Assembly (NCBI GenBank): GCA_025667525.1
Contig: CM046877.1
Location: 33,748,255-33,812,254, forward strand
Source of the DNA: Glebionis coronaria
Taxonomy: Eukaryota > Streptophyta > Magnoliopsida > Asterales > Asteraceae
Length of the DNA: 64,000 nt
Direction of reading: 5' to 3'
Shown: one piece after another, positions 30,992 to 41,984 of the stretch
Position numbering within the stretch: the first letter of the stretch is position 1
Layout: each line of letters starts with the position of its first letter
Program-made: the position numbers and the translations under genes
The notes under the pieces: model-generated
The model's database searches: none
Told to the model about the DNA's origin: nothing
What the model saw: the letters and a program-made list of their open reading frames with translations, nothing else

Positions 30992-32809
30992 GTTCTCCAT
31001 TAACACATTGTTGATAACTCTTCTTCATGGTTGTCTCTGGTTTATAGTAGTAGCTAGGAATACATAAATAGACTGTTAACTTCTTGTGTTGTAACTATGG
31101 CGGGTATGCAATCTTGTATGATAACAGAATGTGAATGAACTCGTGAGCACCCATGGATATTCTAAAAACCATATCATTGTTTAGAGACACTTTGCAATTA
31201 CAATTTGACCTTATCGCGATATATCGTATCGTTAATTTTCTGCCGCTATGTAATTCCGCCGCTATGCGTGGATAATCGTCTAGTGTAAGTAAATTGTTTA
31301 TAACTTATGGACGATATATGTGAAAGAAAAAAAAAACTCGAATATTACATTTGTTGATGAATTAGTGAATTCACATGTGTTTGAAAATTGCCAAAGACTA
31401 GATTTTGAGTAAAGACCGTGGTAGGAACAAGTTATGAGGCCATTGTGAAATAATGTTAAAAGTATTCGGTTTTCTATCGTAACCGTGGCATTGATATTTT
31501 TTTTCATAATGCGAGAACCAATCACACTACATAAAACATCTTTGTATTAGTCTCATTGGACATTAATAGCAGAAGCCCACCGCGTGGTGATAGCGCCAGG
31601 CATTAACAACCAAACCTTGGTATCGGTTTGGCGCCATCATCTTGGCGTTGTGGTGCCAGCCCAGGCTTGGCTCCTGGGTACCACTCGGTTCTAATATGAC
31701 AGGAAAGAGAACCAAAGCAACCGGCCCAGACCACTATGTTTCTAAATAACTGGACCATACTTATGGGCTCTTTTAATTATGGACTCTATAATGGGCTACA
31801 TACACACTAGGCCACGCAAGTTAATTAGATTATTCTGTTAGGTGTCTGAAACTAAATTATCTCAAGACTGTTTCTATATACTAGCATGAGCGGCGGCGGG
31901 TATCGGTAACAATTTTTTAGATGAAAAAAAAATTACTAATATTACTTTTATCCGTTAAATTTGTATTCAAAAATTGAAATTGTAAAAATAAATAAATTAA
32001 AATAAAATAAATCTTCAAAAAATGAGAAAACTAAAAACTAATTAAAATATATAAAAAATGATACTGAATCAAAAAACATAAATTTTCGAATATGGTGAAA
32101 TTAGATTGTGAAAAAAAATAATAAAGATATTTCAATTTTAAAGATAAAAATGGCTTTTTAATAAGTTGTTACAAAATGAGATGAATGATGAATTACAAAT
32201 TGAATATTTCTATAAAAGTAAAATTTAAATATCTTAATTTTCAAAGTAATTTTAAATATCTTAATTTTCAGACTTTTTAAAAATAAAAATGTTCCAAATG
32301 ATTTATAGTATAGTAAAATAAGATAACTGATAATTACTCATGTTAAGCCCTCAAATGTTCTAGTGACCCATGTATAGCCCTCAAATGTTCATTGTAATAT
32401 TTCCATGCATCTGGCTTCTTAATGCAAGAACTTGTCTGGTATATATTTAACAGTCCTTAGCGAGATAATGAGAAATAAAACTATCACCTTTATACCAACT
32501 TAGTTAAATAACCTGTTGTGTATGCAGTTAATCATTGAATCCTAAGATGTTTCAAGTTTAAGGCTCATCGATACAACTATGGCTGTACGTTTAAACCGTT
32601 ATTTAGCAACTTAACCAAATTACAAACACTGCCAGCTAGGAGACTGTTTTGCAAGTGCGTTTTTGGAACCTAAAATGGATATATATAGCAGACAAATTAA
32701 AACCCTTAGCTAACCGAAAAATGTAAAAGGTCTCTCTTTTCCATTCAGAACAAAAGTTGGAAATTTTGGAAGTCGTTAAAGGGGCTCCGAAACGCAAACA
32801 CATTAATCT
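30992..32809. other. Intergenic, no supported gene
   Basis: Mostly very AT-rich. An unusually GC-rich patch at about 31570-31740 (GCGCCA, TGGCGCC and CCAGCC motifs) has no coding frame. Short direct duplications occur at about 32220-32275 (TTTAAATATCTTAATTTTC twice) and 32344-32392 (AGCCCTCAAATGTTC twice). Confidence 0.5.
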
Positions 32810-32881
32810 GCCCTTATAGCTCAGTGGTAGAGCGCCAGTCTTGTAAACTGGAGGTCTGTAGTTCGATCCTGCATGGGGGCA
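32810..32881 (+). tRNA. tRNA-Thr (anticodon UGU)
   Basis: 72 bases fold as a complete cloverleaf. The acceptor arms GCCCTTA/TGGGGGC pair with two G-U pairs. The D arm is GCTC/GAGC, the anticodon stem CCAGT/ACTGG with loop CTTGTAA, and the T arm TGTAG/CTGCA around TTCGATC. The anticodon is TGT, which reads ACA (Thr). The discriminator base is A, no CCA is encoded, and there is no intron, consistent with a nuclear gene. The A box and B box (GTTCGATCC) are intact. It is followed by a T run. Confidence 0.95.
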
Positions 32882-32891
32882 AAAGAATAAC

Positions 32892-32897
32892 TTTTTT
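32892..32897 (+). terminator. RNA polymerase III terminator of tRNA-Thr
   Basis: Six T residues ten bases after the tRNA 3' end, the standard Pol III stop signal. Confidence 0.85.
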
Positions 32898-32973
32898 AGA
32901 CTGAAGGGAGTGAGGGGTTCCTGTCTAAACCCACTCACCCCATGGTTTTATTTTATTATTGGTTGTTTTTTGT

Positions 32974-33538
32974 AATGTTTTAAAACCCGGTTTTTTAGTT
33001 GACCCGGTCTAGTGACCGGTTTACGGGTCAACCTGATTCATTATATATGTATATTTTTTTATATATTTAATATATATTACAGTATTAAATTATCTTATAA
33101 CTTTTCTTCCGTTCAAATAAATGGATGAAAAATATGTATTCTTTACTCATAGTTTTAGTTTTATATTTATGACATTATAATACAAGAATGCAAAAATACT
33201 TTATTTATGGTTACAATTTATAATAGATCATAATAAAACAATATTAGTTAATGTTTTAAGTTAATTTTGACTTGATTTTAACTAAGATTAATTACTATCA
33301 CTTTAATTTATAATTAAAACTTAAAAATATTTTTGAAAAAAAGTTTTTGAAATATTATTTTATAAAAATTCGTGACCCGGCCGGGTTTATCAAACCGGGT
33401 CAACCTAACGAAAAACTGGCGGTTCAATTCGGTTCTCAAACTAGTAAAAATCCGGTCACATCCGGCCTGGACCTCGAGCCGGTTCCCGGTTCAACCGGTT
33501 CAACCCCGGCCGGGTCAACCCGGTTTTTAAAACATTGG
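32974..33538. mobile_element. hAT-like MITE next to the tRNA gene
   Basis: About 565 bp with terminal inverted repeats. AATGTTTTAAAACCCGG is on the left. On the right, CCGGTTTTTAAAACATT follows a CCGGGTCAACC stretch and is the inverse of the left. TTTTTTGT occurs on both sides (32966-32973 and 33539-33546), a possible 8-bp target duplication of hAT type, though the T-richness weakens this. The GC-rich subterminal part is built on CCGGTTCAACC motifs. Confidence 0.6.
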
Positions 33539-33689
33539 TTTTTTGTGAGTGATTTAAATAATAAAAAAAAAGTATGAAAAGTGAGTGTAAGTGAGTTTGA
33601 GTGAGTGGAGGTGAGTGAGTTTGCCCCACTCCTTTTAGCCTTTGAGAAAACCCTAAACGACTGTTTGAGAACCTCGCAACTAGTATTCT

Positions 33690-34619
33690 TTTTGTTTTCA
33701 AGCTCTTCCACTGCAAATCATGAGCTTCATTCAGATGTGAGTTCTCTTGGCGGAACCACGATTTAGGAAATAAACAAGCTTAAAAAAGTAACGTCAGATG
33801 CCTAGAAGGCGCTTTTGGGGTGCCCAAAATATAATCGCTCTCATTCTATGTGATGATACCTTGTCAAGTTTTTCGTTCGTTTCCTTAATCCTTATTGTCA
33901 TGAACGTGTAGTTTTCTTCCCATGCAAGAATCTTAGTCCGGATGAAGCTATCAGCAATTTTATGCTTATAAACTTGAAGATATAAATTTGCTTTTGATAG
34001 GGCGTTCCCGAAGTACTTATGCTCTTTTTCATATAAATACTAATCTTGTCCATCACCAGTCTTTAACTAAACCGAGTTCAAGACTTTACATTGCTAGTCA
34101 CGCGCTTCATATATATCTGTAACAGTGAAGGTGCAAAAGTGCATTATTATTGGCATGTCATGCTACCTTGTTATCCTGTGTTCTATCATTAATAAAGCTC
34201 GTGATTTTCATTCAAAGGTCTTGAACCTCAAATTCTGATGTAAATCATATGGCGATCACATAATTCTTTCCATCTTATGATCGACAAAGATGGAACTTAA
34301 AATGAATGATAGTAGATCGATCCTTGTATTCCAATTCGTGAGCTTCATTTAGATTCCTCTTCTGAAGATCCATGACAACTAATATCGTAAGTTTACAAGG
34401 TAGAATAGTGTGTTGTGCTCATAGGTACATTTTTGGCATGGCATATATATATGCTTATCAAACTCGTGTATTCATTAATTATCATGAACCATGTTTATTG
34501 CCTTTGCGTGCATCAATAAATTGCCGCAAAGATCTTCATTCCATAAATGAGTCCCAGCTGTGACGAAGATCTCCGAACGGAAGAGCATTTACTTCGATTG
34601 ATGCTGATTATGCATGGTC
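33690..34619 (+). repeat. Duplicated annexin upstream segment, unit 1 (left of copia)
   Basis: Contains segments also found at 46240-46620 and 50085-50700: CACTGCAAATCATGAGCTTC, GATGCCTAGAAGGCGCTTTTGGG, AGATCCATGACAA...AATATCGTAA, and GTACATTTTTGGCATGG. It is the start of the first unit of the annexin duplication array, interrupted at 34620 by the copia insertion and resumed at 43025. Confidence 0.8.
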
Positions 34620-35654
34620 TGTTGGGATTTAATACTTAGTTAACCATGTAACTACGAGTGCGCAGCGGAATGGATCTAGTTTGAGCAATTATGATTAACA
34701 CGTAATTAATAATAAACAATAAAGGAAACGCGAAAACTAACCTTCGTCCAAAAGCAATGAAACTAAAACGAGTGATAAAATATATACCACCTCTACGGTT
34801 GCTCACACAAACACGTCAAACGAACACGTCCGGATTGCTAGCCGAACTCCACGTATACCCAAACACCAAGTGTCGTAGCCCAAAACGGATCAAAACTAAA
34901 ACAGCCTAAACTGTAGTTTTGTCCGATATCCAGCACTGTCCAATAAATCAGATCTCAGTGTTGTCCGATATCTGACAACACTGTGCGACAGAAAAAGCTT
35001 GTTCTGTCCGAGAACGATCAGTAGAGACCCAAAAGCTTCAATAAGCTGTTGCACCTTTAACAGCTTATAAACCTTCGTTTAAGACTTTGTTTTAGCAAAC
35101 TTAGAATTGATTCTAAGTTACTAAACCACCTTGGATTGAATATAATGCAAGTGTTTGGTTGTGATTTGAGATGTAATTCAAAAACTATAAACCCTAATAT
35201 TAGGTTTATTGATTTGAATGAAGGAGATGGGAAAACAGAGATTATAGCTGTGTTTTTGTGGTTTTAGTCGTGAGTTATGAGCAGGGGGTGAGGGGTTTAT
35301 ATACCCTTCAAACCCTAGTTGAGATAATGCTTAAACTTGAATTTTAAGCCTTATCCCAAACACTCCTTAACTTATCACAACTCCACTTTACTCCTTATCT
35401 CTCCTTATCTCAGCATACAAACGAATGTAGACACTTTTATTATCTTTCTAGAACCTTCTTGGCCAGCCAGGGACTTTAGGAACTCAATAGATTCATGTCT
35501 TAATCATTCATGTCCAAAACGGGTCAAACGGGTTGATTTTAGAAGCTTTATACGTGAAATGTCAAACGCATTCTTGTGTTCTAGTGTGTGTGCCCCCAAT
35601 AGGCTCACACACCTCTAGCCACATTTGGCTCATTCCAACGAGCATGAACTAACA
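34620..35654 (-). repeat. 3' LTR of the copia element
   Basis: 1035 bp, left end on the plus strand. The minus strand contains a GGGTATATAAACC TATA box around 35297-35310. The interior sequence next to it, read on the minus strand, is CCAAGTGGGAGC, the polypurine tract. Confidence 0.96.
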
Positions 35655-36524
35655 GCTCCCACTTGGTCGTTGGAGTTGATTGCACAAATGTCAACGACGG
35701 AAACGTCTAGCAACGCTCACACTCGTTATTTAACTAGAGGTGTCTGAGTTATAGTTTCATAGAACATTCTCAGTAGCATGGTCATTTATGTCTTGCTTTT
35801 ATCATCCTTTGTTATAGATACCGTTAAACCATAGATATGGATCCTAACTCATTCCATATAGTTTAACCATTTAGATTCTCGTTATTGAATTCAATTCAGA
35901 TATACCAAATGTAACCAAGATTCATCTTGCATTACCATTTGGGTTCGGCCAAACAATTATCTGATTAATTCTAGAGAGGCGCCATGGTATCATTCTGCAC
36001 ATACTAAGTGGAGTAACAAATCCTTTATTGACTACAAGTGTTGTGGATGCTGCTTCACATCACTCCGAAAAATAGCTTTTATAACTACCTTATTCAGGAC
36101 AGCGTTTTGCATATAATTACGAAAGTGATATCCACACATGCAGAACTTGTTTGCATCTCAAGTCTAAGGATGACTTAACAGACCATTTTCAACATCTTAC
36201 TCATGACATGGATCCAAAAGTAAATGTTTGAAGTTGGGGAATCCAGTATGCATCCCTTATGAATACATATGAGTTTGGCTTAGAACAATTCTCATTCTCA
36301 CAGAATATATCCAACACTCACATTTGCCTTATGTAAACAATATTCCCATATTGCTAACCGACAATGGATATTTAGAATGATTAAATCATTCATGGATTAA
36401 ACATGCAAATATAGAATAACAAATTTTATATGAATGAAATAACAAATACCTCGTATCTTTATTTATCAGAAAATAAAACTGTCTTACAATTCCAAATTAT
36501 CCAAATACTAATTAACATACAGAT
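35655..36524 (-). other. 3' untranslated region of the copia element
   Basis: 870 bp between the polyprotein stop and the 3' LTR. No second open frame is seen. The last dozen bases before the LTR form the purine tract AGTGGGAGC on the minus strand. Confidence 0.7.
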
Positions 36525-39500
36525 TTACATGAGACTACTAGCTGGTATCAAACCAATACCCCGAGTCAATTTAGAATGCTTAGGGAATGCTAACGCCTTC
36601 GTAAATGGATCAGCTAGATTGTCATCTGTATGAACTTTTGCTATCTTGACATCACCCATCTCAATGGTCTCTCGAAGATAGTGAACTTTTGCGCGGAAAT
36701 GTCTAGCACCCTTGGTGACTCCGCTTTCATTTGCTATAGTAATGGCTCCAGTATTGTCACAATACATATCAATGGGATCTTCAATTGTGGGCATAATACC
36801 AAGCCCAGAAATGAACTTACGAATCCAAACAGCCTCTTTAGCTGCATCAAAAGCAGCTATATACTCAGCTTCTGTAGATGAAGTTGCAAAAATACTTTGC
36901 TTTGTGCTCTTCCAGTCAACAGCACCTCCATTTAGAACGAAAACATATCCAGTCTGAGATTTTAGGTCATCAGCATCTGTCAGATATCCAGCATCAGTGT
37001 AGCAAGAAACCCTGAGCTCTCGTTTTTCGTCACCACCATAAACCAGAAACATATCCTTAGTATTCCGTAAATACTTAAGAATATTTTTAACAGCAGTCCA
37101 GTGAAGTTCACCAGTACTCTGTTGAAATCGGCTTGTTATGTTCTGAGAGAACGCAACATCAGGACGAGTACATCTCACAGCATACATAATTGATCCTATA
37201 GCCGAGGCATAAGGAACATTCTGCATGCGTTGCTTTTCAGCTGGTGAAACAGCACATTGTGACTTACTCAATTTAGGGCTTTCATGCATTGGGATAGTTC
37301 CACGCTTGGAATTCTCCATATGAAATCTTTTCAAGATTTTCTCAATGTAAGCACTTTGACATAAACCAATTAACCGTCTAGATCTATCTCGGTAGATCTT
37401 GATTCCAAGAATATATGCAGCTTCTCCTAAATCTTTCATAGCAAAACATTTTCCAAGGTAGGATTTTACCCCTTTCAACATTGGAATATTGTTCCCCATG
37501 AGCAATATGTCATCAACATATAGAATTAGGAAAGTAACATTACTCCCACTGGCTTTGTGATATACACATGGCTCATCTTGATTCTGAGTGAAACCGAATT
37601 TCTTAATCTCATCATCAAAACGCTTATTCCATTGCCTAGATGCTTGCTTAAGTCCATAAATGGAACGCTTGAGCTTGCATACTCGGTTAGGATATTTAGG
37701 ATCGACAAAACCCTCAGGTTGTACCATATAGACTTCTTCGGAAAGATGTCCATTGAGGAAAGCGGTTTTGACATCCATTTGCCAAATCTCATAGTCATAG
37801 AACGCGGCTATGGCTATAAGAATCCTTATAGCTCTAATGTCTGCTACAGGAGAAAAGGTCTCTTCATAATCAACCCCGTAGGTTTGAGTGAAGCCCTTTG
37901 CTACAAGACGAGCTTTAAAGGTGTGTACTTTTCCATCCATGTCAGTCTTTTTCTTGAATAGCCACTTGCTACCAACGGTTCTACCGTTAGGAGGAAGATC
38001 AACTAATACCCAGACATCATTATCTTTCATGGATTGCATCTCCACATTCATCGCATTAAGCCATTTTTCGAATCCAGGATCCAATAATGCAGCTTTATAG
38101 TTAGCGGGTTCTCCAAGATCCCCTAACTCATGCTCCTCAGCATCGACGTATAAACACATTCGATCTGGTGCACGGCGTGTCCTAGAGGACTTACGAATGG
38201 GATTGATATCACTTTGAGGTTCTTCAATTTCTTGATCATCCTCATCATGATCTAAGCCAGTGTCATCAGAAGGATTTGTATCTTCATCTTGAATAATTTC
38301 AAGATCTTCTATACTCCCACTTGCTTCTTGATCTAAGAGATTACTCTCAAAGAACTCAGCATTCCGAGCAACAATAACTTTGTTCTCAGGTGGGTAGTAG
38401 AAGGAATATCCCATCGTTTCCTTTGGGTATCCTACAAAGATACACTTAATAGATCTGGGTTCCAGTTTGTCAGGTTTGGTCATCGTATCACGTTTAACCA
38501 AAGCTTCACAACCCCAGACTCTTAAGTAAGACAACTTAGGGGCTTGCCCATGCCATACTTCGTATGGTGTCTTTTCAACCTTCTTAGTTGGAACCATGTT
38601 GAGTATGCGTGCAGCAGACTCAAGGGCATAATCCCAAAAGGACTTTGGAAGAGTAGTTTGACTCATCATGGATCGAACCATGTCTAGCAGTGTTCGATTC
38701 CTCCTCTCAGACACCCCATTATGTTGAGGTGTGTAGGGAGGAGTTCGATGGGCAATAATCCCATACTCCTTAAGATGATCCAAAAACTCTTGACTCATAT
38801 ATTCACCTCCACGATCAGATCGTAGTGATTTTATGGTCTTACCGAGTTGATTTTCTACTTCCTTTTGAAACACTTTAAATGTCTCAAACACTTCATGTTT
38901 ATGCTTTAACAGGTAAACATAACCATACCGACTAAAGTCGTCAGTAAAAGTGACAAAGTAGTTAGCTCCTTGCCTTGACATGATTCTAAATGGGCCACAA
39001 ACATCAGTATGTATTAGTCCAAGTAGATCTTTAGCCCTTTCCACTTGATGTGAATAGGGTTTTCTTGCCATCTTCCCAGACATACAAGAGACACACTTTT
39101 CGAATGACTTAATGTCAGTTGAGGTGAGAAGTCCATCATGTTGCAACTTCTCCATGCGTTTCTTGCTTATGTGTCCAAGACGACAATGCCACAAGAGAGT
39201 AGAGTCCAAAGTTAATTTGGCTCTTTTATTGCTAACAGCAAACATAGAACTATCATTTGTTTTAGAACAAGACATATCAATTTCATAAATGCCATCCCCT
39301 CGGGGAGTAGCAGTAAAATAAACAACGTTATTCCTAGAAACTGAAATTGCATTATTCGAATCAAAACAGTTTACAAAACCATCTTTAAACAAACCAAAAA
39401 CTGAAATAATCCCTCTAGTGATAGAGGGAGCATAATGACAATTGTTCAAAACAATAACTAATCCACTAGGGAGACATAAATGATAATTTCCAATAGCTTC

Positions 39501-40601
39501 GACTCCTGCACGTTGACCATTGCCCATGTACAGATTCAAAGCTCCTGGATTCAGCTTCTTACTTCCCCTTAGACCCTGAGTATTATTACAAATGTGAGTA
39601 CCACAACCAGTGTCATATACCCACGAATTACTCGGAAGGGAATATAGTTCTATAGTGAAAATACCTGAAGTGTTGGCTTCTTGAGACAACCTCTTCTTTT
39701 TCTGCAACTCGGCTAAGTGCTCGGGACAGTTCCGTTTCCAATGACCTATCTGACCACATTTGTGACAGGGGTCGTCCTTAGCAGGATTATCCTTTTTGGG
39801 TGGTGGAGGATTTCTGTTCTTGGGAGCATAAGATGGTTTGTGCTCGGGAGCATAAGCCAGCTTATTCTTTCCATTACCATAATTCCCCTTCGCAGCCTTA
39901 GGCGGTTTTCTACCTTGGTTTTTCTGGACCTTGCCTGCACGCACATTATGAAGTGCAGGTGAAACAAACTTCTTGGGAAGTGTCTGCTCATGTTGTTTAA
40001 GCATGGCATGCAGTTCATTCACCGAATTCACAGTCTTCCCCATGCCATGCATGTGGAAGTTTTGAACGAAACTGTCATACTCCTTGGAAAGGCCTATCAA
40101 GATCAGGCTTATTCCATAGCTGACAGTCACAGGGTGACCAAGACGCTCCAAGTTCTCAATGTAGCCCTTCATCTTAAGAACATATGAGCCTACATTTTGA
40201 CCATCCTCAAGCTTGCACGCGTGAAATTCACGCGCAGTTTGAAGAAGTTCCTGTTCTGCTTGCTGAGAAAACATGGTTTTCAGCTCATGCAACATGTCAT
40301 ATGCTCCGAGATGGGTTAGATTTCGTTGGATCTCTAAATCCATAGTCATGAGCATAAGGGCAGCAATGTCCTTTGACCCTTTGACCCAAGCAGCATGAGC
40401 TGCAAGAGCATCGGGAGGGACTTGGTGACCAGGAGTTGCAACAGGTGCAGCAGGAATTGGATGTTCCAAGTATTGTTCCTTGTCTTCAGCTGATAGGATA
40501 ATGCGCAACTGGCGGTACCAATCAATGAAGTTAGGCCCAGTGAGTTTGTGTTTCTCGAAGAAACTCCTGAGTACCGAATTGTTTCCGACATTGGTAGTCA
40601 T
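36525..40601 (-). CDS. Ty1/copia Gag-Pol polyprotein, intact
   Basis: An unbroken 1358-codon frame. The order is Gag (residues about 1-230), CCHC zinc knuckle CHKCGQIGHWKRNC near residue 280, aspartic protease with VYDTGCGTHICN near residue 330, GAG-pre-integrase LWHCRLGHISKKRM near 470, and integrase core starting HTDVCGPF near 535. Reverse transcriptase with LYVDDILLMG near 1027 and RNase H with STEAEYIA and MYCDNTGAI near 1230-1280 follow. Integrase before reverse transcriptase defines the Ty1/copia order. Length is normal for the family, all catalytic motifs are present, and Gag and Pol share one frame with no visible shift. The ATG at 40601 follows a 1.4-kb leader. Together with near-identical LTRs this is a candidate for a still mobile element. 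Confidence 0.96.
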   Translation of the reverse strand: MTTNVGNNSVLRSFFEKHKLTGPNFIDWYRQLRIILSAEDKEQYLEHPIPAAPVATPGHQVPPDALAAHAAWVKGSKDIAALMLMTMDLEIQRNLTHLGAYDMLHELKTMFSQQAEQELLQTAREFHACKLEDGQNVGSYVLKMKGYIENLERLGHPVTVSYGISLILIGLSKEYDSFVQNFHMHGMGKTVNSVNELHAMLKQHEQTLPKKFVSPALHNVRAGKVQKNQGRKPPKAAKGNYGNGKNKLAYAPEHKPSYAPKNRNPPPPKKDNPAKDDPCHKCGQIGHWKRNCPEHLAELQKKKRLSQEANTSGIFTIELYSLPSNSWVYDTGCGTHICNNTQGLRGSKKLNPGALNLYMGNGQRAGVEAIGNYHLCLPSGLVIVLNNCHYAPSITRGIISVFGLFKDGFVNCFDSNNAISVSRNNVVYFTATPRGDGIYEIDMSCSKTNDSSMFAVSNKRAKLTLDSTLLWHCRLGHISKKRMEKLQHDGLLTSTDIKSFEKCVSCMSGKMARKPYSHQVERAKDLLGLIHTDVCGPFRIMSRQGANYFVTFTDDFSRYGYVYLLKHKHEVFETFKVFQKEVENQLGKTIKSLRSDRGGEYMSQEFLDHLKEYGIIAHRTPPYTPQHNGVSERRNRTLLDMVRSMMSQTTLPKSFWDYALESAARILNMVPTKKVEKTPYEVWHGQAPKLSYLRVWGCEALVKRDTMTKPDKLEPRSIKCIFVGYPKETMGYSFYYPPENKVIVARNAEFFESNLLDQEASGSIEDLEIIQDEDTNPSDDTGLDHDEDDQEIEEPQSDINPIRKSSRTRRAPDRMCLYVDAEEHELGDLGEPANYKAALLDPGFEKWLNAMNVEMQSMKDNDVWVLVDLPPNGRTVGSKWLFKKKTDMDGKVHTFKARLVAKGFTQTYGVDYEETFSPVADIRAIRILIAIAAFYDYEIWQMDVKTAFLNGHLSEEVYMVQPEGFVDPKYPNRVCKLKRSIYGLKQASRQWNKRFDDEIKKFGFTQNQDEPCVYHKASGSNVTFLILYVDDILLMGNNIPMLKGVKSYLGKCFAMKDLGEAAYILGIKIYRDRSRRLIGLCQSAYIEKILKRFHMENSKRGTIPMHESPKLSKSQCAVSPAEKQRMQNVPYASAIGSIMYAVRCTRPDVAFSQNITSRFQQSTGELHWTAVKNILKYLRNTKDMFLVYGGDEKRELRVSCYTDAGYLTDADDLKSQTGYVFVLNGGAVDWKSTKQSIFATSSTEAEYIAAFDAAKEAVWIRKFISGLGIMPTIEDPIDMYCDNTGAITIANESGVTKGARHFRAKVHYLRETIEMGDVKIAKVHTDDNLADPFTKALAFPKHSKLTRGIGLIPASSLM

Positions 40602-41984
40602 CTACAATTAAAAAGTTCAAACAATTAGTATTTTCGATAATTACATTCTTAATAGAATTAACTACCCAATTAATTACTAATTAAGACTAAGATCCATCTT
40701 GTACTCCCACTCATTACAAAAGGACTGTCCAATATGTAAACAAGTGGGGCAAGAGGTAAGCGACGAGCGTTAATTGCATAACATGCAACTCTTAGACTTT
40801 ATGAGACCGTTCAAGACACTAGTAAAACGGTAGTAATGTCATGAACATGTTTAGTCTCATCTTATGCCTCGGGTCCAGGGTCTGACCATGCATACTCGAG
40901 TTAAGTTAACCAAGCAAGAACATGCAAATATCACACAGGGTCTGACCGTCGTGAATAATTTGCCATGGGTTTGACAAGGCCCTTAGGACTGTCCAGAGAA
41001 GCCAAATCAAATGCACGTGTTCTTAGTTGGCTGGCATACACTTAAATTTCACATAGGGTATAGCACATAAATGTGGTAAAACATGTGTACAAAGAAGCAT
41101 GTAAACAACTTTGTAGCACGAATTTTAAAAACTTTTAGTAATGACACTGTAGTGATCTACGATGGTTCACGGTAGCTCCAATCGAACTCGCAAGCAAGCG
41201 CAGGACCAGACCAGCGCAAGGCAATAGTCGGATATCCTTTAGGTGTGACTGTGCGCACCGGCTTATACCCGCCTTATAGTTTGTTCTAGTGGGTGAGCCG
41301 TACATCCCATGAGTCCATAGCGTCCAGTTTTTATTTTCATGAAAGCTTGTTTCAATAGTGTTTAGGTCCTTTTATTTTATAAAACACTTTTCCACGTAAC
41401 ACATAACCGGTCACAATGAGCATGTATTTATGCGTGTAAAATATTGACCAATTTTAATGTCATGTTTCTCTATAAGTATTTATCCATATTGCATGTAATT
41501 TAGGTGTTTTGAAAAACATGTAACAATAATGCAATTAGGAAAACAAATACAACAAACATAAGACATTAAATAAACATATAAATCCGAGACCCCGAAGAGT
41601 CTTCCCCAAACGAAGAACCATAAGACTCTCATTAGGTTTTCATCAAGTACCTAAATCGCCCCATGCATCACATTACGTGATTGTAGTGAGTCTTATAGCC
41701 GGATAACACATAAAATAATCATGGCAAAACAATTAACTATTAATTTTTTTAATTATTTTATGTATTCTAATTAACCATTTAATTTTAATTATATGTTTCT
41801 AATTAACAATTAATTTTAATAATTACCATCTTGTTATTTTTTTATAATTAATGACAAGTACACAATTTAATTGTCAAATAAAAATAAAACAAATAACTAA
41901 ATTAGGTTTCATGCATGCGGTTTCGCGTGTTTATTTAAAACGTGTAACCCATAACCACCAAACGAGCATGACTCGTGATGCCAC
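40602..41984 (-). other. Leader of the copia element with primer-binding site
   Basis: About 1.4 kb between the 5' LTR and the polyprotein start, without an ORF worth naming. Read on the minus strand the leader begins GTGGCATCACGAGTC directly after the LTR. This is where the primer site should be, but it matches the usual initiator Met site (TGGTATCAGAGC) only partly. Confidence 0.65.

Noticed and set aside
31570..31740. A GC-rich patch considered as a gene or CpG-rich promoter
   Set aside because: No open frame, no TATA-like context and no adjacent gene. It was left as an unexplained patch.
32636..32938. A 100-codon minus-strand frame containing HAGSNYRPPVYKTGALPLS
   Set aside because: It is the antisense translation of the tRNA-Thr gene, a well-known false protein in databases.
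33347..33716. Frames on both strands in the CCGGTTCAACC-rich region
   Set aside because: They arise from the GC-rich subterminal repeats of the MITE at 32974-33538.
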